64,000 bases of DNA from Aquincola tertiaricarbonis (GTDB lineage: Bacteria > Pseudomonadota > Gammaproteobacteria > Burkholderiales > Burkholderiaceae_C). Below are positions 54,054 through 63,811 of the stretch, one piece after another. The DNA lies in assembly GCF_023573145.1 (NCBI RefSeq), contig NZ_CP097635.1:2914001-2978000 (forward strand). The letters run 5' to 3'. The position numbers were made by a program, and so were the translations under genes. Each line of letters begins with the position of its first letter. The first letter of the stretch is position 1. Below the pieces are notes generated by a model. The model saw only the letters and a list, made by a program, of their open reading frames with translations, was not told the DNA's origin and did no database searches.

Positions 54054-56222
54054 TCAGCGCGCGCCGCCCAGCGGCGCGGGTGCGGTGGCAGCCACCGGGT
54101 TTGTCTTGAGCTCGGCGGCCAGGTCGTGGGATCGCTGGATCAGGTATTGGCGGATGGCTTCCACGTCGTCGGGTTGCAGCACCGCCGCGAAGGACGGCAT
54201 GCCCTTGACCATGCGCGCCCCGGCCACGATGCCGGCGAACTGCGCGTGCTTCGCGGGCGTCAGGTAGCGCAGGTCGGGCACCACGCCGCCGCTCACCGCA
54301 TTGGGGCCGTGGCAGGAGGCGCACATGCCGTTGTAGAGCGTGCGGGCCTGCTTCAACGACTCGGGCGAAGCGGTCACCGTCTGCAGCGGCGGCAGCGCCG
54401 TCACCGCGTTGGCGGGCGGCGGCAGCTTGCCCTGGCCGCCCAGCTTGAAGGTGACCACGCGGGCCTCGGGCCGCACCTTGGCCGACAGCGACATCGGCCC
54501 GCCCACCAGCGGCAGCGCGCCGCCCCAGCCCACCATGAAGGTGACGTACTGCTCGCCGCCCACGGTGTAGGTCACCGGGCCGGCCATGGCGCCGGAGTTC
54601 ACCGGCGCCTCCCACAGCTTGGTGCCGGTATCGGCGGCATAGGCCACGGCGCGGCCATCGGCCGTGCCCTGGAACACCAGGTTGCCGGCGGTGCTCAGCG
54701 TGCCGCCATTGCCGGCGGAGGCGTAGTCCACCGTCCAGGCCGGGGCCTTCTTGGCCGGGTCCCAGGCGATCAGCCGGCCCTTCCAGGCCTGGCGGATCTG
54801 CGCCACCACCTTGGGGTCTTCCGGCACGTCAGGCACCTCGATGCCCAGGTTCACCACCGACTTGCTGGGCAGGAACAGCGGCTCCTTCTGCCCTTCCAGC
54901 CCGGCCACGGTTTCCTGCGCGGGCAGGTACACGTAGCCGGTCTTGGGGTTGAAGGACATCGGCTGCCAGCTGTGCGCTCCCAGGAAGCTGGGGATCACCA
55001 GCTTGGGCCCCTGGGTGTACTCGGCGTCACCCGTCAGCACCGGGCGGCCGGTGGCCAGGTCGACGTGCGAAGCCCAGTTCACCGGCACGAACTTGTCGGC
55101 CGCCAGCAGCTGGCCGTTGCGGCGGTCCAGCACATAGAAAAAGCCGTTTTTGGGCGCCTGCATCAGCACCGGGCGCCGGCTGCCCTGCCAGTCGATGTCG
55201 GCCAGGATCATGTGCTGGGTGGCGGTGTAGTCCCAGCGGTCGCCCGGCGTTGTCTGGTAGTGCCACAGGTACTCGCCGGTGTCGGGCTTGAGCGCGACGA
55301 TGGACGAGAGGAACAGGTTGTCGCCCTTGCCCTGGCTGCGGAACTGGTAGTTCCAGGGCGAGCCATTGCCCACGCCGATGTAGAGCTGGTCCAGCTCGGG
55401 GTCGTAGGCCATCGAATCCCACACCGTGCCGCCGCCGCCCCACTTGGGCCAGGCGTCGCCGTGCCAGGTCTTCAGCGCCATCGCCATGGCCGCGTTCTCG
55501 GGCGGCGCATCGGCCTTGCCCGGCACGGTGAAGAAGCGCCAGGCCTGGCGGCCGGTGTCGGCGTCGTAGGCGGTCACGTAGCCCCGCACGCCGAACTCGG
55601 CGCCGCCATTGCCGATCAGCACCTTGCCCTTGACGATGCGCGGTGCGCCGGTGATGGTGTAGCTCTTGCTGCGGTCGATCACCGTGTCCACCTGCCACAC
55701 CGGCTTGCCGGTGCGCGCGTCCAGCGCGATCAGCCGGCCGTCGAAGGCACCCACGTACACCCGGCCCTTCCACACCGCCACGCCGCGGTTGACGATGTCG
55801 CAGCAGCCGGTGGACAAGGTGTCGATCGCCACCTCGGGGTCGTAGGTCCACAGCTTGCGGCCGGTGCGTGCATCCAGCGCGTAGACGATGCTCTTGGCGC
55901 CGGTGGTGTACATCACGCCGTCGACCACGATGGGCGTGGCCTCCACGCCGCGGTCGATGTCCAGCTTGGTGGTCCAGGCAAGGCCCAGACGCTGCACATT
56001 GCGGTCGTGGATCTGCGTCAGCGGGCTGTAGCGCTGCTCGTCGTAGGTGCGGCCGTGGCTCATCCAGTTGCCGGGCTCGCGGTCGGCCTGCTGGATGCGG
56101 CGGCCGTCCACATCGGCCGGCGGGCGCGCGGCGGCGGTCAGCGGCGCGTTCAGGCCGGCCAGCAACAGGGCCGCGGCCAGGGCGCTGCCCACCGCGCCCG
56201 GGCGGGCGGTGTCGTTGTTCAT
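54054..56222 (-). CDS. PQQ-dependent quinohemoprotein alcohol dehydrogenase
   Basis: 722 residues with a signal peptide (cut near AAA|RPP, about 33). The eight-bladed propeller shows the adjacent-Cys disulfide STGCCDIVNRG of PQQ sites, repeated W-docking motifs (GRKLWTYDPE, GKPVWQVDT) and the catalytic-Asp strand WDSMAYDPELDQLYIGVG; the residue two after the presumed catalytic Asp is Glu, not the extra Asp used by lanthanide enzymes. A C-terminal cytochrome c domain has CASCHGPN and Met ligand in MVKGMPSF. It is a periplasmic type II alcohol dehydrogenase. It lies 25 bp after the aldehyde dehydrogenase gene. No PQQ synthesis gene is in view. Confidence 0.92.
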   Translation of the reverse strand: MNNDTARPGAVGSALAAALLLAGLNAPLTAAARPPADVDGRRIQQADREPGNWMSHGRTYDEQRYSPLTQIHDRNVQRLGLAWTTKLDIDRGVEATPIVVDGVMYTTGAKSIVYALDARTGRKLWTYDPEVAIDTLSTGCCDIVNRGVAVWKGRVYVGAFDGRLIALDARTGKPVWQVDTVIDRSKSYTITGAPRIVKGKVLIGNGGAEFGVRGYVTAYDADTGRQAWRFFTVPGKADAPPENAAMAMALKTWHGDAWPKWGGGGTVWDSMAYDPELDQLYIGVGNGSPWNYQFRSQGKGDNLFLSSIVALKPDTGEYLWHYQTTPGDRWDYTATQHMILADIDWQGSRRPVLMQAPKNGFFYVLDRRNGQLLAADKFVPVNWASHVDLATGRPVLTGDAEYTQGPKLVIPSFLGAHSWQPMSFNPKTGYVYLPAQETVAGLEGQKEPLFLPSKSVVNLGIEVPDVPEDPKVVAQIRQAWKGRLIAWDPAKKAPAWTVDYASAGNGGTLSTAGNLVFQGTADGRAVAYAADTGTKLWEAPVNSGAMAGPVTYTVGGEQYVTFMVGWGGALPLVGGPMSLSAKVRPEARVVTFKLGGQGKLPPPANAVTALPPLQTVTASPESLKQARTLYNGMCASCHGPNAVSGGVVPDLRYLTPAKHAQFAGIVAGARMVKGMPSFAAVLQPDDVEAIRQYLIQRSHDLAAELKTNPVAATAPAPLGGAR

Positions 56223-56247
56223 CGCCTGTCTCCTTGCGTGCGGCGGG

Positions 56248-57699
56248 TCAGCCCAGCAGCACCGTGATCACTTTTTCTTCGGTGTAGGCCTGCACGCCGG
56301 CCAGGCCGCATTCGCGGCCGATGCCGCTGGTCTTCATGCCGCCCCAGGGCAGCCGCGGGTCGATCGGCGCCCAGGCATTGATGCCCACCGCGCCCGCCTT
56401 CACCGCATGCGCCACACGGTGGCCGCGGGCCACGTCGCGCGTCCACACCGTGGCGCCCAGGCCGTAGGCGGTGTCGTTGGCCAGCCGGATGGCGTCGGCC
56501 TCGTCGTCGAACGGGATGACAGTGGCCACCGGGCCGAAGATCTCTTCACGCGCGATGCGCATGTCGTTGCGCGCATCGACGAACACCGTGGGCTGCACGA
56601 ACCAGCCGCCGCGCGCTTCGCTGGGGCCGCCAGCCGCCAGCGTGGCGCCTTCGGCCACGCCCTGGGCGATGTAGCGGTTGATGCGCTCGTACTGCTCCTG
56701 CTTGGCCACCGCGCCCATCTGAACGCCGGGCTCGGCGGGGTTGCCCACGCGGATCGACTGCGCGGCCGCGGCCAGCGCCTGGCCGAAGGCGGGCGCCAGC
56801 CCACGCTGCACCAGGATGCGCGAGCCGGCCGCGCACACCTGGCCCTGGTTGAAGAAGATGCCCATCGCGCAGCCCTGCACCGCGGCCTGCACATCGGCAT
56901 CGTCGAACACGATCTGCGGGCTCTTGCCGCCCAGCTCCAGCGCCACGCGCTTGAACAGCGGGCCGGCGGTGCGCTGGATGATGGCGCCCACCTCGGGGCT
57001 GCCGGTGAAGGTGATCTTGTCCACGCCGGGGTGGGTGCACAGGGTGGCGCCCACCACCTCGCCCAGGCCGGGCACCACGTTCACCACGCCGTCGGGGATG
57101 CCGGCTTCCTGGCACAGCCGGGCCAGGTGCAGGGCCGACAGCGGCGTTTCTTCCGAAGGCTTGATGACCACGGTGCAGCCGGCGGCCAGCGCCGGGCCCA
57201 CCTTCCAGCAGGTGATCATGAACGGCGTGTTCCACGGCACGATGGCACCCACCACGCCCACCGGCTCACGCCGGGTGTACGACAGCGTCGGCTGGCCCAG
57301 ATAGCCGGGCGTCGGGATGGTGCGGCCCTCGAGCTTGTCGGCCCAGCCGGCGGAGGTGCGCAGCGTGCCGATGGCATTGGGCAGGTCCAGCAGCCGCGGC
57401 TCGATGGGCGGGCGGCCGATGCAGGTGGCGTCCATGTCGGCGATCAGCTCGGCATCGCGCTCCACCAGGTCGGCCAACTTGTTCAGCAGCCGGCCGCGGG
57501 CCTCGCCGCTCAGCCGGCTCCAGGCACCGCCGTCCAGCTCGCGCCGGGCGGCGGCCACGGCGGTGTCTACATCCGCCCGTGTACCGGCCGCGGCCTGGCC
57601 AAAGGCCTGCTGCGTGGCGGGGTTGACGAGCGTGAGCGTGCGGCCGTCACTGGCCGGCCGGGCCTGGCCGTCGATGAACAGCGGATGGTCTTGCGACAT
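56248..57699 (-). CDS. NAD(P)-dependent aldehyde dehydrogenase
   Basis: 483 residues of the ALDH superfamily: VPWNTPFMITCWKVGPALAA, ITFTGSPEVGA, general base Glu in ALELGGKSPQIVFDDAD and nucleophile Cys in FFNQGQVCAAGSR. It oxidises the aldehyde made by the neighbouring alcohol dehydrogenase. No signal peptide, so it is cytoplasmic; it is the first gene of the operon, with 120 bp to the LuxR gene that hold a perfect palindrome (57781-57794). Confidence 0.93.
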   Translation of the reverse strand: MSQDHPLFIDGQARPASDGRTLTLVNPATQQAFGQAAAGTRADVDTAVAAARRELDGGAWSRLSGEARGRLLNKLADLVERDAELIADMDATCIGRPPIEPRLLDLPNAIGTLRTSAGWADKLEGRTIPTPGYLGQPTLSYTRREPVGVVGAIVPWNTPFMITCWKVGPALAAGCTVVIKPSEETPLSALHLARLCQEAGIPDGVVNVVPGLGEVVGATLCTHPGVDKITFTGSPEVGAIIQRTAGPLFKRVALELGGKSPQIVFDDADVQAAVQGCAMGIFFNQGQVCAAGSRILVQRGLAPAFGQALAAAAQSIRVGNPAEPGVQMGAVAKQEQYERINRYIAQGVAEGATLAAGGPSEARGGWFVQPTVFVDARNDMRIAREEIFGPVATVIPFDDEADAIRLANDTAYGLGATVWTRDVARGHRVAHAVKAGAVGINAWAPIDPRLPWGGMKTSGIGRECGLAGVQAYTEEKVITVLLG

Positions 57700-57780
57700 G
57701 GATGCGGTCTCCGGTTGGAAGCGCCGGGCAAGAAGCCGGGCATGGGACCGCAGTGTTGCGAGCCGGCGCGTAGCCGGCAT

Positions 57781-57794
57781 CGCGAAGATTCGCG
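57781..57794. promoter_or_regulatory. Palindrome upstream of the aldehyde/alcohol dehydrogenase operon
   Basis: CGCGAA-GA-TTCGCG is a perfect palindrome 82 bp upstream of the aldehyde dehydrogenase ATG. A GCCGGC-GCGTA-GCCGGC pair lies between it and the gene. It may be the site of the adjacent GAF-LuxR regulator. Confidence 0.35.
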
Positions 57795-57819
57795 CAGGGC
57801 AAACCCGGGGCAGACCGGG

Positions 57820-58647
57820 TCACAAGCGATGTCGGCTGGCCAGCAGAGTGACCAGCCGCGCCGTGGTGGGCACGCCCAGCTTGGCGCGGATGCTGCGCAG
57901 CTGGTGGTCGACCGTGGAGAAGGCGCGGCCCAGCTCGCGGGCCGCTTCCTTGTAGCTCATGCCGGTGGCGATCAGCCGCACCAGGCGCAGCTCGGCCGGC
58001 GTCAGCTCGTCCAGCCCGGGCAGCTCTGCGGGCTGCCGGGGGCCGGCCGAGGAAGGTTCAGTCACTGCCGCATCGGCCCAGCAACGGGCCGCCCGCAACA
58101 CCGGTCCCAGCACCGTGTGCGCCAGCTCACGCACGCCGTGCAGGGTGCTGTCGCTCCAGCCCGGGTGGGTGCCCGACCAATCGGCGCAGAACAGTGCCAC
58201 CGGCTGGGCGCCGTCGAAGGCCGGCAGCACCAGTTTGGCCCGCGTGCCCAGCCGCTGCAGCGTGTGGCGGGTGCCCGCGCCGATGGCATGGGCCTGCCGC
58301 AGGTCCGGAAAGGCCACCGGCTGGCCAGCAGCCCAGATGGGGCGGATGTTGGCGTCCTGCGCGTTGAAGCTGGTACCGATGACGCTGGGCAGCTGCGCCG
58401 CCGGCCGCTGGGCCTCGGCCAGCGGCTGGTACACCGCATGGCCGGGCTGGCTGAAGCCGCCGTCCACCCGGTCGGCGCCCAGCGCGTCGCACAGCCACTC
58501 GGTGCACAGGCGCCAGCAGTCGGGTGCGCTGTCGATGTACAGCAGCAGCTCCGCCGCCAGCGCGCGCGCCTGGGGTGCCGGGCCAGCGCCCTCCAGCAGC
58601 CGGCTGCGCAGCTGGCGCTGCAGGGTCAGCAGGGGGTCGGTGTGCAT
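57820..58647 (-). CDS. GAF-LuxR transcriptional regulator
   Basis: 275 residues. The N-terminal 190 residues look like a GAF-type sensor (LGADRVDGGFSQPG, GQPVAFPDLRQAHAIG, AFDGAQPVALFCADW); the C-terminus is a LuxR-type HTH (LTPAELRLVRLIATGMSYKE, ELGRAFSTVDHQLRSIRAKL). It reads toward the aldehyde dehydrogenase operon, ending 120 bp upstream of it, and probably controls it. No receiver domain or signal peptide is present. A SPYKE-type substitution (SYKE) precedes the recognition helix. Confidence 0.85.
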   Translation of the reverse strand: MHTDPLLTLQRQLRSRLLEGAGPAPQARALAAELLLYIDSAPDCWRLCTEWLCDALGADRVDGGFSQPGHAVYQPLAEAQRPAAQLPSVIGTSFNAQDANIRPIWAAGQPVAFPDLRQAHAIGAGTRHTLQRLGTRAKLVLPAFDGAQPVALFCADWSGTHPGWSDSTLHGVRELAHTVLGPVLRAARCWADAAVTEPSSAGPRQPAELPGLDELTPAELRLVRLIATGMSYKEAARELGRAFSTVDHQLRSIRAKLGVPTTARLVTLLASRHRL

Positions 58648-58739
58648 GGACGGTGGTTTGTGAACTGCGGCGGCGCATTGTGCGGCCAGGCACGGCCGCG
58701 CCGCATCGGGGGCGCCACGGAGGCCGGCACCCGGGTGCC

Positions 58740-59681
58740 CTACCCCGCCGCTCCGCTGAACCGATCATTCGCCCGCCGCCGGAAGTCGCGCGGCGTCATG
58801 CCCTTGGCTTCCAGAAACCGGCGGTTGAAGTTGGCCAGGTTGTTGAAGCCCACCTCGTAGGCGATGTCGCCCACGCGGCGGTCGCTTTCCATCAACAGCT
58901 GGCAGGCGCGGTTGATGCGCACGCGGTTGACGAAGTCAGTGAAGTTGTTGCCGGTGGCGCGGCGGAAGAAGCGGCTGAAGCTGCTTTCCGTCATGCCCAA
59001 CTCGGCGGCCAGGTCGGCGGCCACGAAGGTCTGGCTGATGTCGGCCGTCAACCGGCTGACGATGGCATTGATCTGGTCCATGCCGGCGTCGTCGTCCTTG
59101 GCCTGCATCTGCACGCTGGACAACATCCGGTAGTCGCTGCAGCGCGACAGCACGCCCAGCAGGTCGCAGAAGGCGGCCAGCCGGCGCAGCCCGCGCTCGG
59201 CCTTGCAGCGCTGCCACAGGCTGCGGGCCACTTCACCCATGCCGAAGAACTCCACACCGTGGCGCGCCCGCTCCAGCAGCGGCATGGCCTCGGCCAGCTC
59301 GGGCACCACCTGGGCGGCGGCCACCAGCGGCTCGCGCTGGAACTGGATCACCAGGTCGCGCTCGGCCACGCCGCCTTCGGGCACGTCCACCGACACCCAG
59401 TTGTGCGGCAGCCGCGGGCCCGTGAGCACCAGGTGCCCGGGCTCGAAGGAGCCGATCCAGTCGCCCACGAAGGCCTTGCCGGTGGTGGCCACGATGAGGT
59501 GCAGCTCGTACTCCTCATGGTGGTGCCAGCGCGCCAGCGGCGTGGGAAAGCCGTGCGCCAGGCAGCGGATGAAGCCGGTGTCTTCCACCGGCTCATAGCC
59601 CAGCGCGGTGGGCCGGGTGTGGTCGTACTCCATCTCCGGCGCACGCCGGCGCGGAGGGTGGATGGTGTCGTGGCCTCGCAT
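58740..59681 (-). CDS. AraC family transcriptional regulator
   Basis: 313 residues (or 297 from ATG 59633): an N-terminal cupin-type sensor (HHHEEYELHLIVATTGKAFVGDW, SFEPGHLVLTGPRLPHNW) and a C-terminal double HTH (AELGMTESSFSRFFRRATG, RINRACQLLMESDRRVGDIA, NFNRRFLEAKGMTPRDFR). It is the last gene of the polyol operon, 33 bp after the SDR gene, and probably controls polyol uptake and oxidation. Confidence 0.88.
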   Translation of the reverse strand: MRGHDTIHPPRRRAPEMEYDHTRPTALGYEPVEDTGFIRCLAHGFPTPLARWHHHEEYELHLIVATTGKAFVGDWIGSFEPGHLVLTGPRLPHNWVSVDVPEGGVAERDLVIQFQREPLVAAAQVVPELAEAMPLLERARHGVEFFGMGEVARSLWQRCKAERGLRRLAAFCDLLGVLSRCSDYRMLSSVQMQAKDDDAGMDQINAIVSRLTADISQTFVAADLAAELGMTESSFSRFFRRATGNNFTDFVNRVRINRACQLLMESDRRVGDIAYEVGFNNLANFNRRFLEAKGMTPRDFRRRANDRFSGAAG

Positions 59682-59714
59682 GGCGTTGATTGTGGGCGCG
59701 GCGGCGCGCCGCGG

Positions 59715-60443
59715 CTACAGGTCGAACTGGCTGGGCAGCATCACCACGTCGCGGATGGTGACGTTGCGCGGGCGCGTAAGCATGAACATCAACGCCTCGG
59801 CCACGTCGGCCGGCTCGATCAGGCTGCCGCTGGCCTTGGCTTCGGCCAGCTTGTCGGCCGGCCAGTCGGCCAGCAGCGCGCTGGCCACCGGCCCCGGCGA
59901 CAGCGAACCCACCCGCAACCCGTGCTTGAACACCTGCCGCCGCACTGTCTGCACGAAGCAGTGGATGGCCCATTTGGAAGAGGCGTACACCGGCTCCCAC
60001 GGCGTGGGAAAGTGCGCCGCCAATGAGCTGGTGACCACGATGTCGCCGGTGCCGCGGCCGATCATGTGCGGCAGCGCGTCGTGCACGTTCTTCATCACCA
60101 CGTTGACGTTCAGGTTCAGCATGCGGTCGATGGCGCTGCTGTCGGCGTCCACCAGGTCGCCACCCACATAGATGCCGGCATTGGCATGCAGGATGTCGAT
60201 CTGCCCCGCCAGCGCCAGTGCGCGCGGCACCAGGCTGGCGCAGGCGGCGGCGTCCAGCAAGTCGATCTGCAGCGGCAGCGCGGCCGGGCCCAGGCGGGCG
60301 CATTCGCGGGCCAGCGCCTCGGCATCGCGGTCCACCAGCACCACGCGGGCGCCGGCCTGCAGCATCGCCTCGGTGCTGGCCAGGCCGATGCCGGAGGCGG
60401 CGCCGGTGACCACGGCCACGCGGCCTTCCAGTTGTCTAGACAT
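59715..60443 (-). CDS. SDR family polyol dehydrogenase (ribitol 2-dehydrogenase-like)
   Basis: 242 residues: Rossmann TGAASGIG, catalytic Ser and Tyr-Lys in DIVVTSSLAAH and YASSKWAIH. The segment HDALPHMIGRGTGDIVVTSS and the C-terminal TIRDVVMLPSQFDL closely resemble ribitol/arabinitol-type SDRs. It likely oxidises a pentitol or hexitol to a ketose. It starts 21 bp after dalD with GGAG before the ATG. Confidence 0.85.
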   Translation of the reverse strand: MSRQLEGRVAVVTGAASGIGLASTEAMLQAGARVVLVDRDAEALARECARLGPAALPLQIDLLDAAACASLVPRALALAGQIDILHANAGIYVGGDLVDADSSAIDRMLNLNVNVVMKNVHDALPHMIGRGTGDIVVTSSLAAHFPTPWEPVYASSKWAIHCFVQTVRRQVFKHGLRVGSLSPGPVASALLADWPADKLAEAKASGSLIEPADVAEALMFMLTRPRNVTIRDVVMLPSQFDL

Positions 60444-60464
60444 CTTGATTCTCCTTCAGGCCGG

Positions 60465-61874
60465 CTAGCGACCGGCCAGCCATTGCGCCACGCGGTCGGA
60501 AGCGTCGCGGATCGCGGCCACCAGCCGTGCATCGCCGGCCAGCGGGCCCCACAGCGGCCCGTCGGCGCAGAAGGCCGCCACCGGGTCTGCCGCTTCGCAG
60601 ATGGCATGGGCCACGGCCGGGTCCATCGCCTGGTCCTGGTAGGTGTACGGAATCTGCCCGCGGTGCCAGCGCTGCAGGTAGGCCAGGAACAGCGCCGGCA
60701 GCATGGCCACGCTGGCGATGCCCTCCCCGCGCGCCAGGCGCTCGCGGATGGTGGGCGCGATGAAGCCCGGCAGCTTGCTGAAGCCGTCCATCGCCACCCG
60801 CTGGTTGGTGTCGGCGATGGCCGGGTTGCCGAAGCGGTCGAGCACCACGTCGCGGTAGGCGGCCAGGTCCAGCGGACTGGGGCTCAGCACCGGGATGGTG
60901 TCGTCGGTGACGTAGTCGTAGGCCATGCGGCGGATCGCCGCGTCGTGGGTACCTTCGTGGATGTACTGCAGCCCGGCCAGCGTGCCGGCCCAGGCGATGC
61001 AGCTGTGCGTGGCATTGAGCAGCCGGATCTTGGCTTCTTCGTGCGCGTCCACCGACTGCACCATCTCCACGCCCACCCGTTCCCACTCGGGGCGGCCGGC
61101 GATGAAGCGGTCCTCGATCACCCACTGGATGAAGCTCTCGCCCATCAGCGCGGCGGGGTCGTCCACGCCGGTGGCGGCACGCACGCGCTCACGCACCTCG
61201 GCCGTGGGCCGGGGCGTGATGCGGTCCACCATCGCATTGGGGCTGCTGGTGTTCTGTTGCACCCAGGCCAGCAGGTCGGCGTCGCCCACCTGCTGGATGA
61301 ACTGCAGCAGGCCGCTGCGGGCGCGGTCGCCGTTGTGGCGCAGGTTGTCGCAGTTCAGCAGCGTGAGCGGGCCCGCGCCCGCGGCCATGCGCGCCCGCAG
61401 GATGGCGGTGAGCGCGCCATACAGCGTGGGCGTCTGCGGGTGCGGATGACCGGCGCGCGCCGCGGCGATGTCGGCCGCCAGGTCGGCGAAGCCAAGGTCC
61501 AGCTGGTGGGCGGCGTCCAGGTAGTAGCCGGCCTCGGTGACGGTGAACGACAAGATGCCGGTGGCCGGGTCGGCGCCTTGCGCGATCAGCCCGGCCAGGG
61601 CGCTGTCGTGCGGAATCACGCGGCGGATGGCTTCGATGCGCTGGTAGCGCCGCGCCAGCGTGGGGCTCACCGTCTCCAGCATGTAGGCGCCGCCGCTGGC
61701 CTGCAGCGCGGCCATCAGCTCGGGCTGGTCGGGGCGGATGTTGCCGGCGACGATCACCCAGCGTTCATCGCCCAGCTCATGCAGGGCCTGCAGGTACACG
61801 GCCTGGTGGGCACGGTGGAAAGCGCCGAGGCCCAGGTGCAGCATCACCGAAGGGTTGGCAATGGCAGTGGTCAT
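60465..61874 (-). CDS. dalD: D-arabinitol 4-dehydrogenase / mannitol dehydrogenase family
   Basis: 469 residues of the polyol-specific long-chain dehydrogenase family: LHLGLGAFHRAHQAVYLQ, IVAGNIRPDQPELMAAL, AYMLETVSPTLARRY, catalytic KIRLLNATHSCIAW. The VAGNIR and YMLETVSP motifs are those of D-arabinitol 4-dehydrogenase (DalD) rather than mannitol 2-dehydrogenase. Mannitol or sorbitol remain possible substrates. It lies 12 bp after the transporter ATPase gene. Confidence 0.82.
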   Translation of the reverse strand: MTTAIANPSVMLHLGLGAFHRAHQAVYLQALHELGDERWVIVAGNIRPDQPELMAALQASGGAYMLETVSPTLARRYQRIEAIRRVIPHDSALAGLIAQGADPATGILSFTVTEAGYYLDAAHQLDLGFADLAADIAAARAGHPHPQTPTLYGALTAILRARMAAGAGPLTLLNCDNLRHNGDRARSGLLQFIQQVGDADLLAWVQQNTSSPNAMVDRITPRPTAEVRERVRAATGVDDPAALMGESFIQWVIEDRFIAGRPEWERVGVEMVQSVDAHEEAKIRLLNATHSCIAWAGTLAGLQYIHEGTHDAAIRRMAYDYVTDDTIPVLSPSPLDLAAYRDVVLDRFGNPAIADTNQRVAMDGFSKLPGFIAPTIRERLARGEGIASVAMLPALFLAYLQRWHRGQIPYTYQDQAMDPAVAHAICEAADPVAAFCADGPLWGPLAGDARLVAAIRDASDRVAQWLAGR

Positions 61875-61886
61875 GGTGCCGCTCCT

Positions 61887-62969
<1,083 letters not shown>

Positions 62970-62983
62970 GTGATTCTCCCGGG

Positions 62984-63799
62984 CTACTTCACAGCGCCAA
63001 AGGTCAGGCCTTGCACCAGCTGCTTTTGACTGAACCAGCCCACCACCACGATGGGCGCGATGGCCATCAGCGAAGCGGCCGACAACTTGGCCCAGAACAG
63101 GCCCTCGGGGCTGGAATACGAGGCGATGAGGGTGGCCAGCGTGCCGGCCTTGGACGAGCTGAGGTTGAGCGACCAGAAGGCCTCGTTCCAGCTCATCACC
63201 AGGCAAAGCAGCCCGGTGGAGGCCAGCGATCCCATGGCCAGCGGGCGGATGACGTGCTTGAACTCGCCCCAGATGCCGGCGCCGTCCATGCGCGCGGCTT
63301 CGAGGATGTCGCCCGGGATGTCCTTGAAGCCCGAATACAGCATCCACACCATGATGGGCAGGTTGGACAGCGTGAACACCACGATCAGCGCCAGCAGCGA
63401 ATCCAGCAGCCCGGCGGTCTGCGCCATCACGTACACCGGCACCAGCGCGCCCACCGCCGGCATCATCTTGGTGGACAGCATCCACATCAGGATGTCGCGG
63501 GTGCGCCGGGTGCGGAAGAAGGCCATCGAGTAGGCGGCCGGCGCCGCGATGGCCAGCCCCAGCACCGTCGACACCACGCTGGTGATCACCGAGTTGATGG
63601 CGAAGTGCAGGTAGTCGCTGCGCTCGTTCACCTCGGCAAAGCTGTGCAGCGTGGGCTCGAAGAACAGCTGCGGCGGAATCGCGATGGCCTGCTGCTCGGT
63701 CTTGAAGGCGGTGAGCACCAGCCAGATCAGCGGAAACACCAGCACCAGCGTCACGCCCCAGGCGGCCACGGTGCGCAGCAGAAGGGTCAGGTTCTTCAT
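62984..63799 (-). CDS. smoG: Polyol ABC transporter permease (SmoG/MtlG type)
   Basis: 271 residues, a MalG-like permease with six helices: VFPLIWLVLTAFKTEQQAIA, SVVSTVLGLAIAAPAAYSMA and the EAA loop EAARMDGAGIWGEFKHVIRP, ending with WFSQKQLVQGLTFGAVK, which is typical of SmoG/MtlG sorbitol/mannitol permeases. Confidence 0.88.
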   Translation of the reverse strand: MKNLTLLLRTVAAWGVTLVLVFPLIWLVLTAFKTEQQAIAIPPQLFFEPTLHSFAEVNERSDYLHFAINSVITSVVSTVLGLAIAAPAAYSMAFFRTRRTRDILMWMLSTKMMPAVGALVPVYVMAQTAGLLDSLLALIVVFTLSNLPIMVWMLYSGFKDIPGDILEAARMDGAGIWGEFKHVIRPLAMGSLASTGLLCLVMSWNEAFWSLNLSSSKAGTLATLIASYSSPEGLFWAKLSAASLMAIAPIVVVGWFSQKQLVQGLTFGAVK

Positions 63800-63811
63800 G
63801 CGGTCTCCTGC

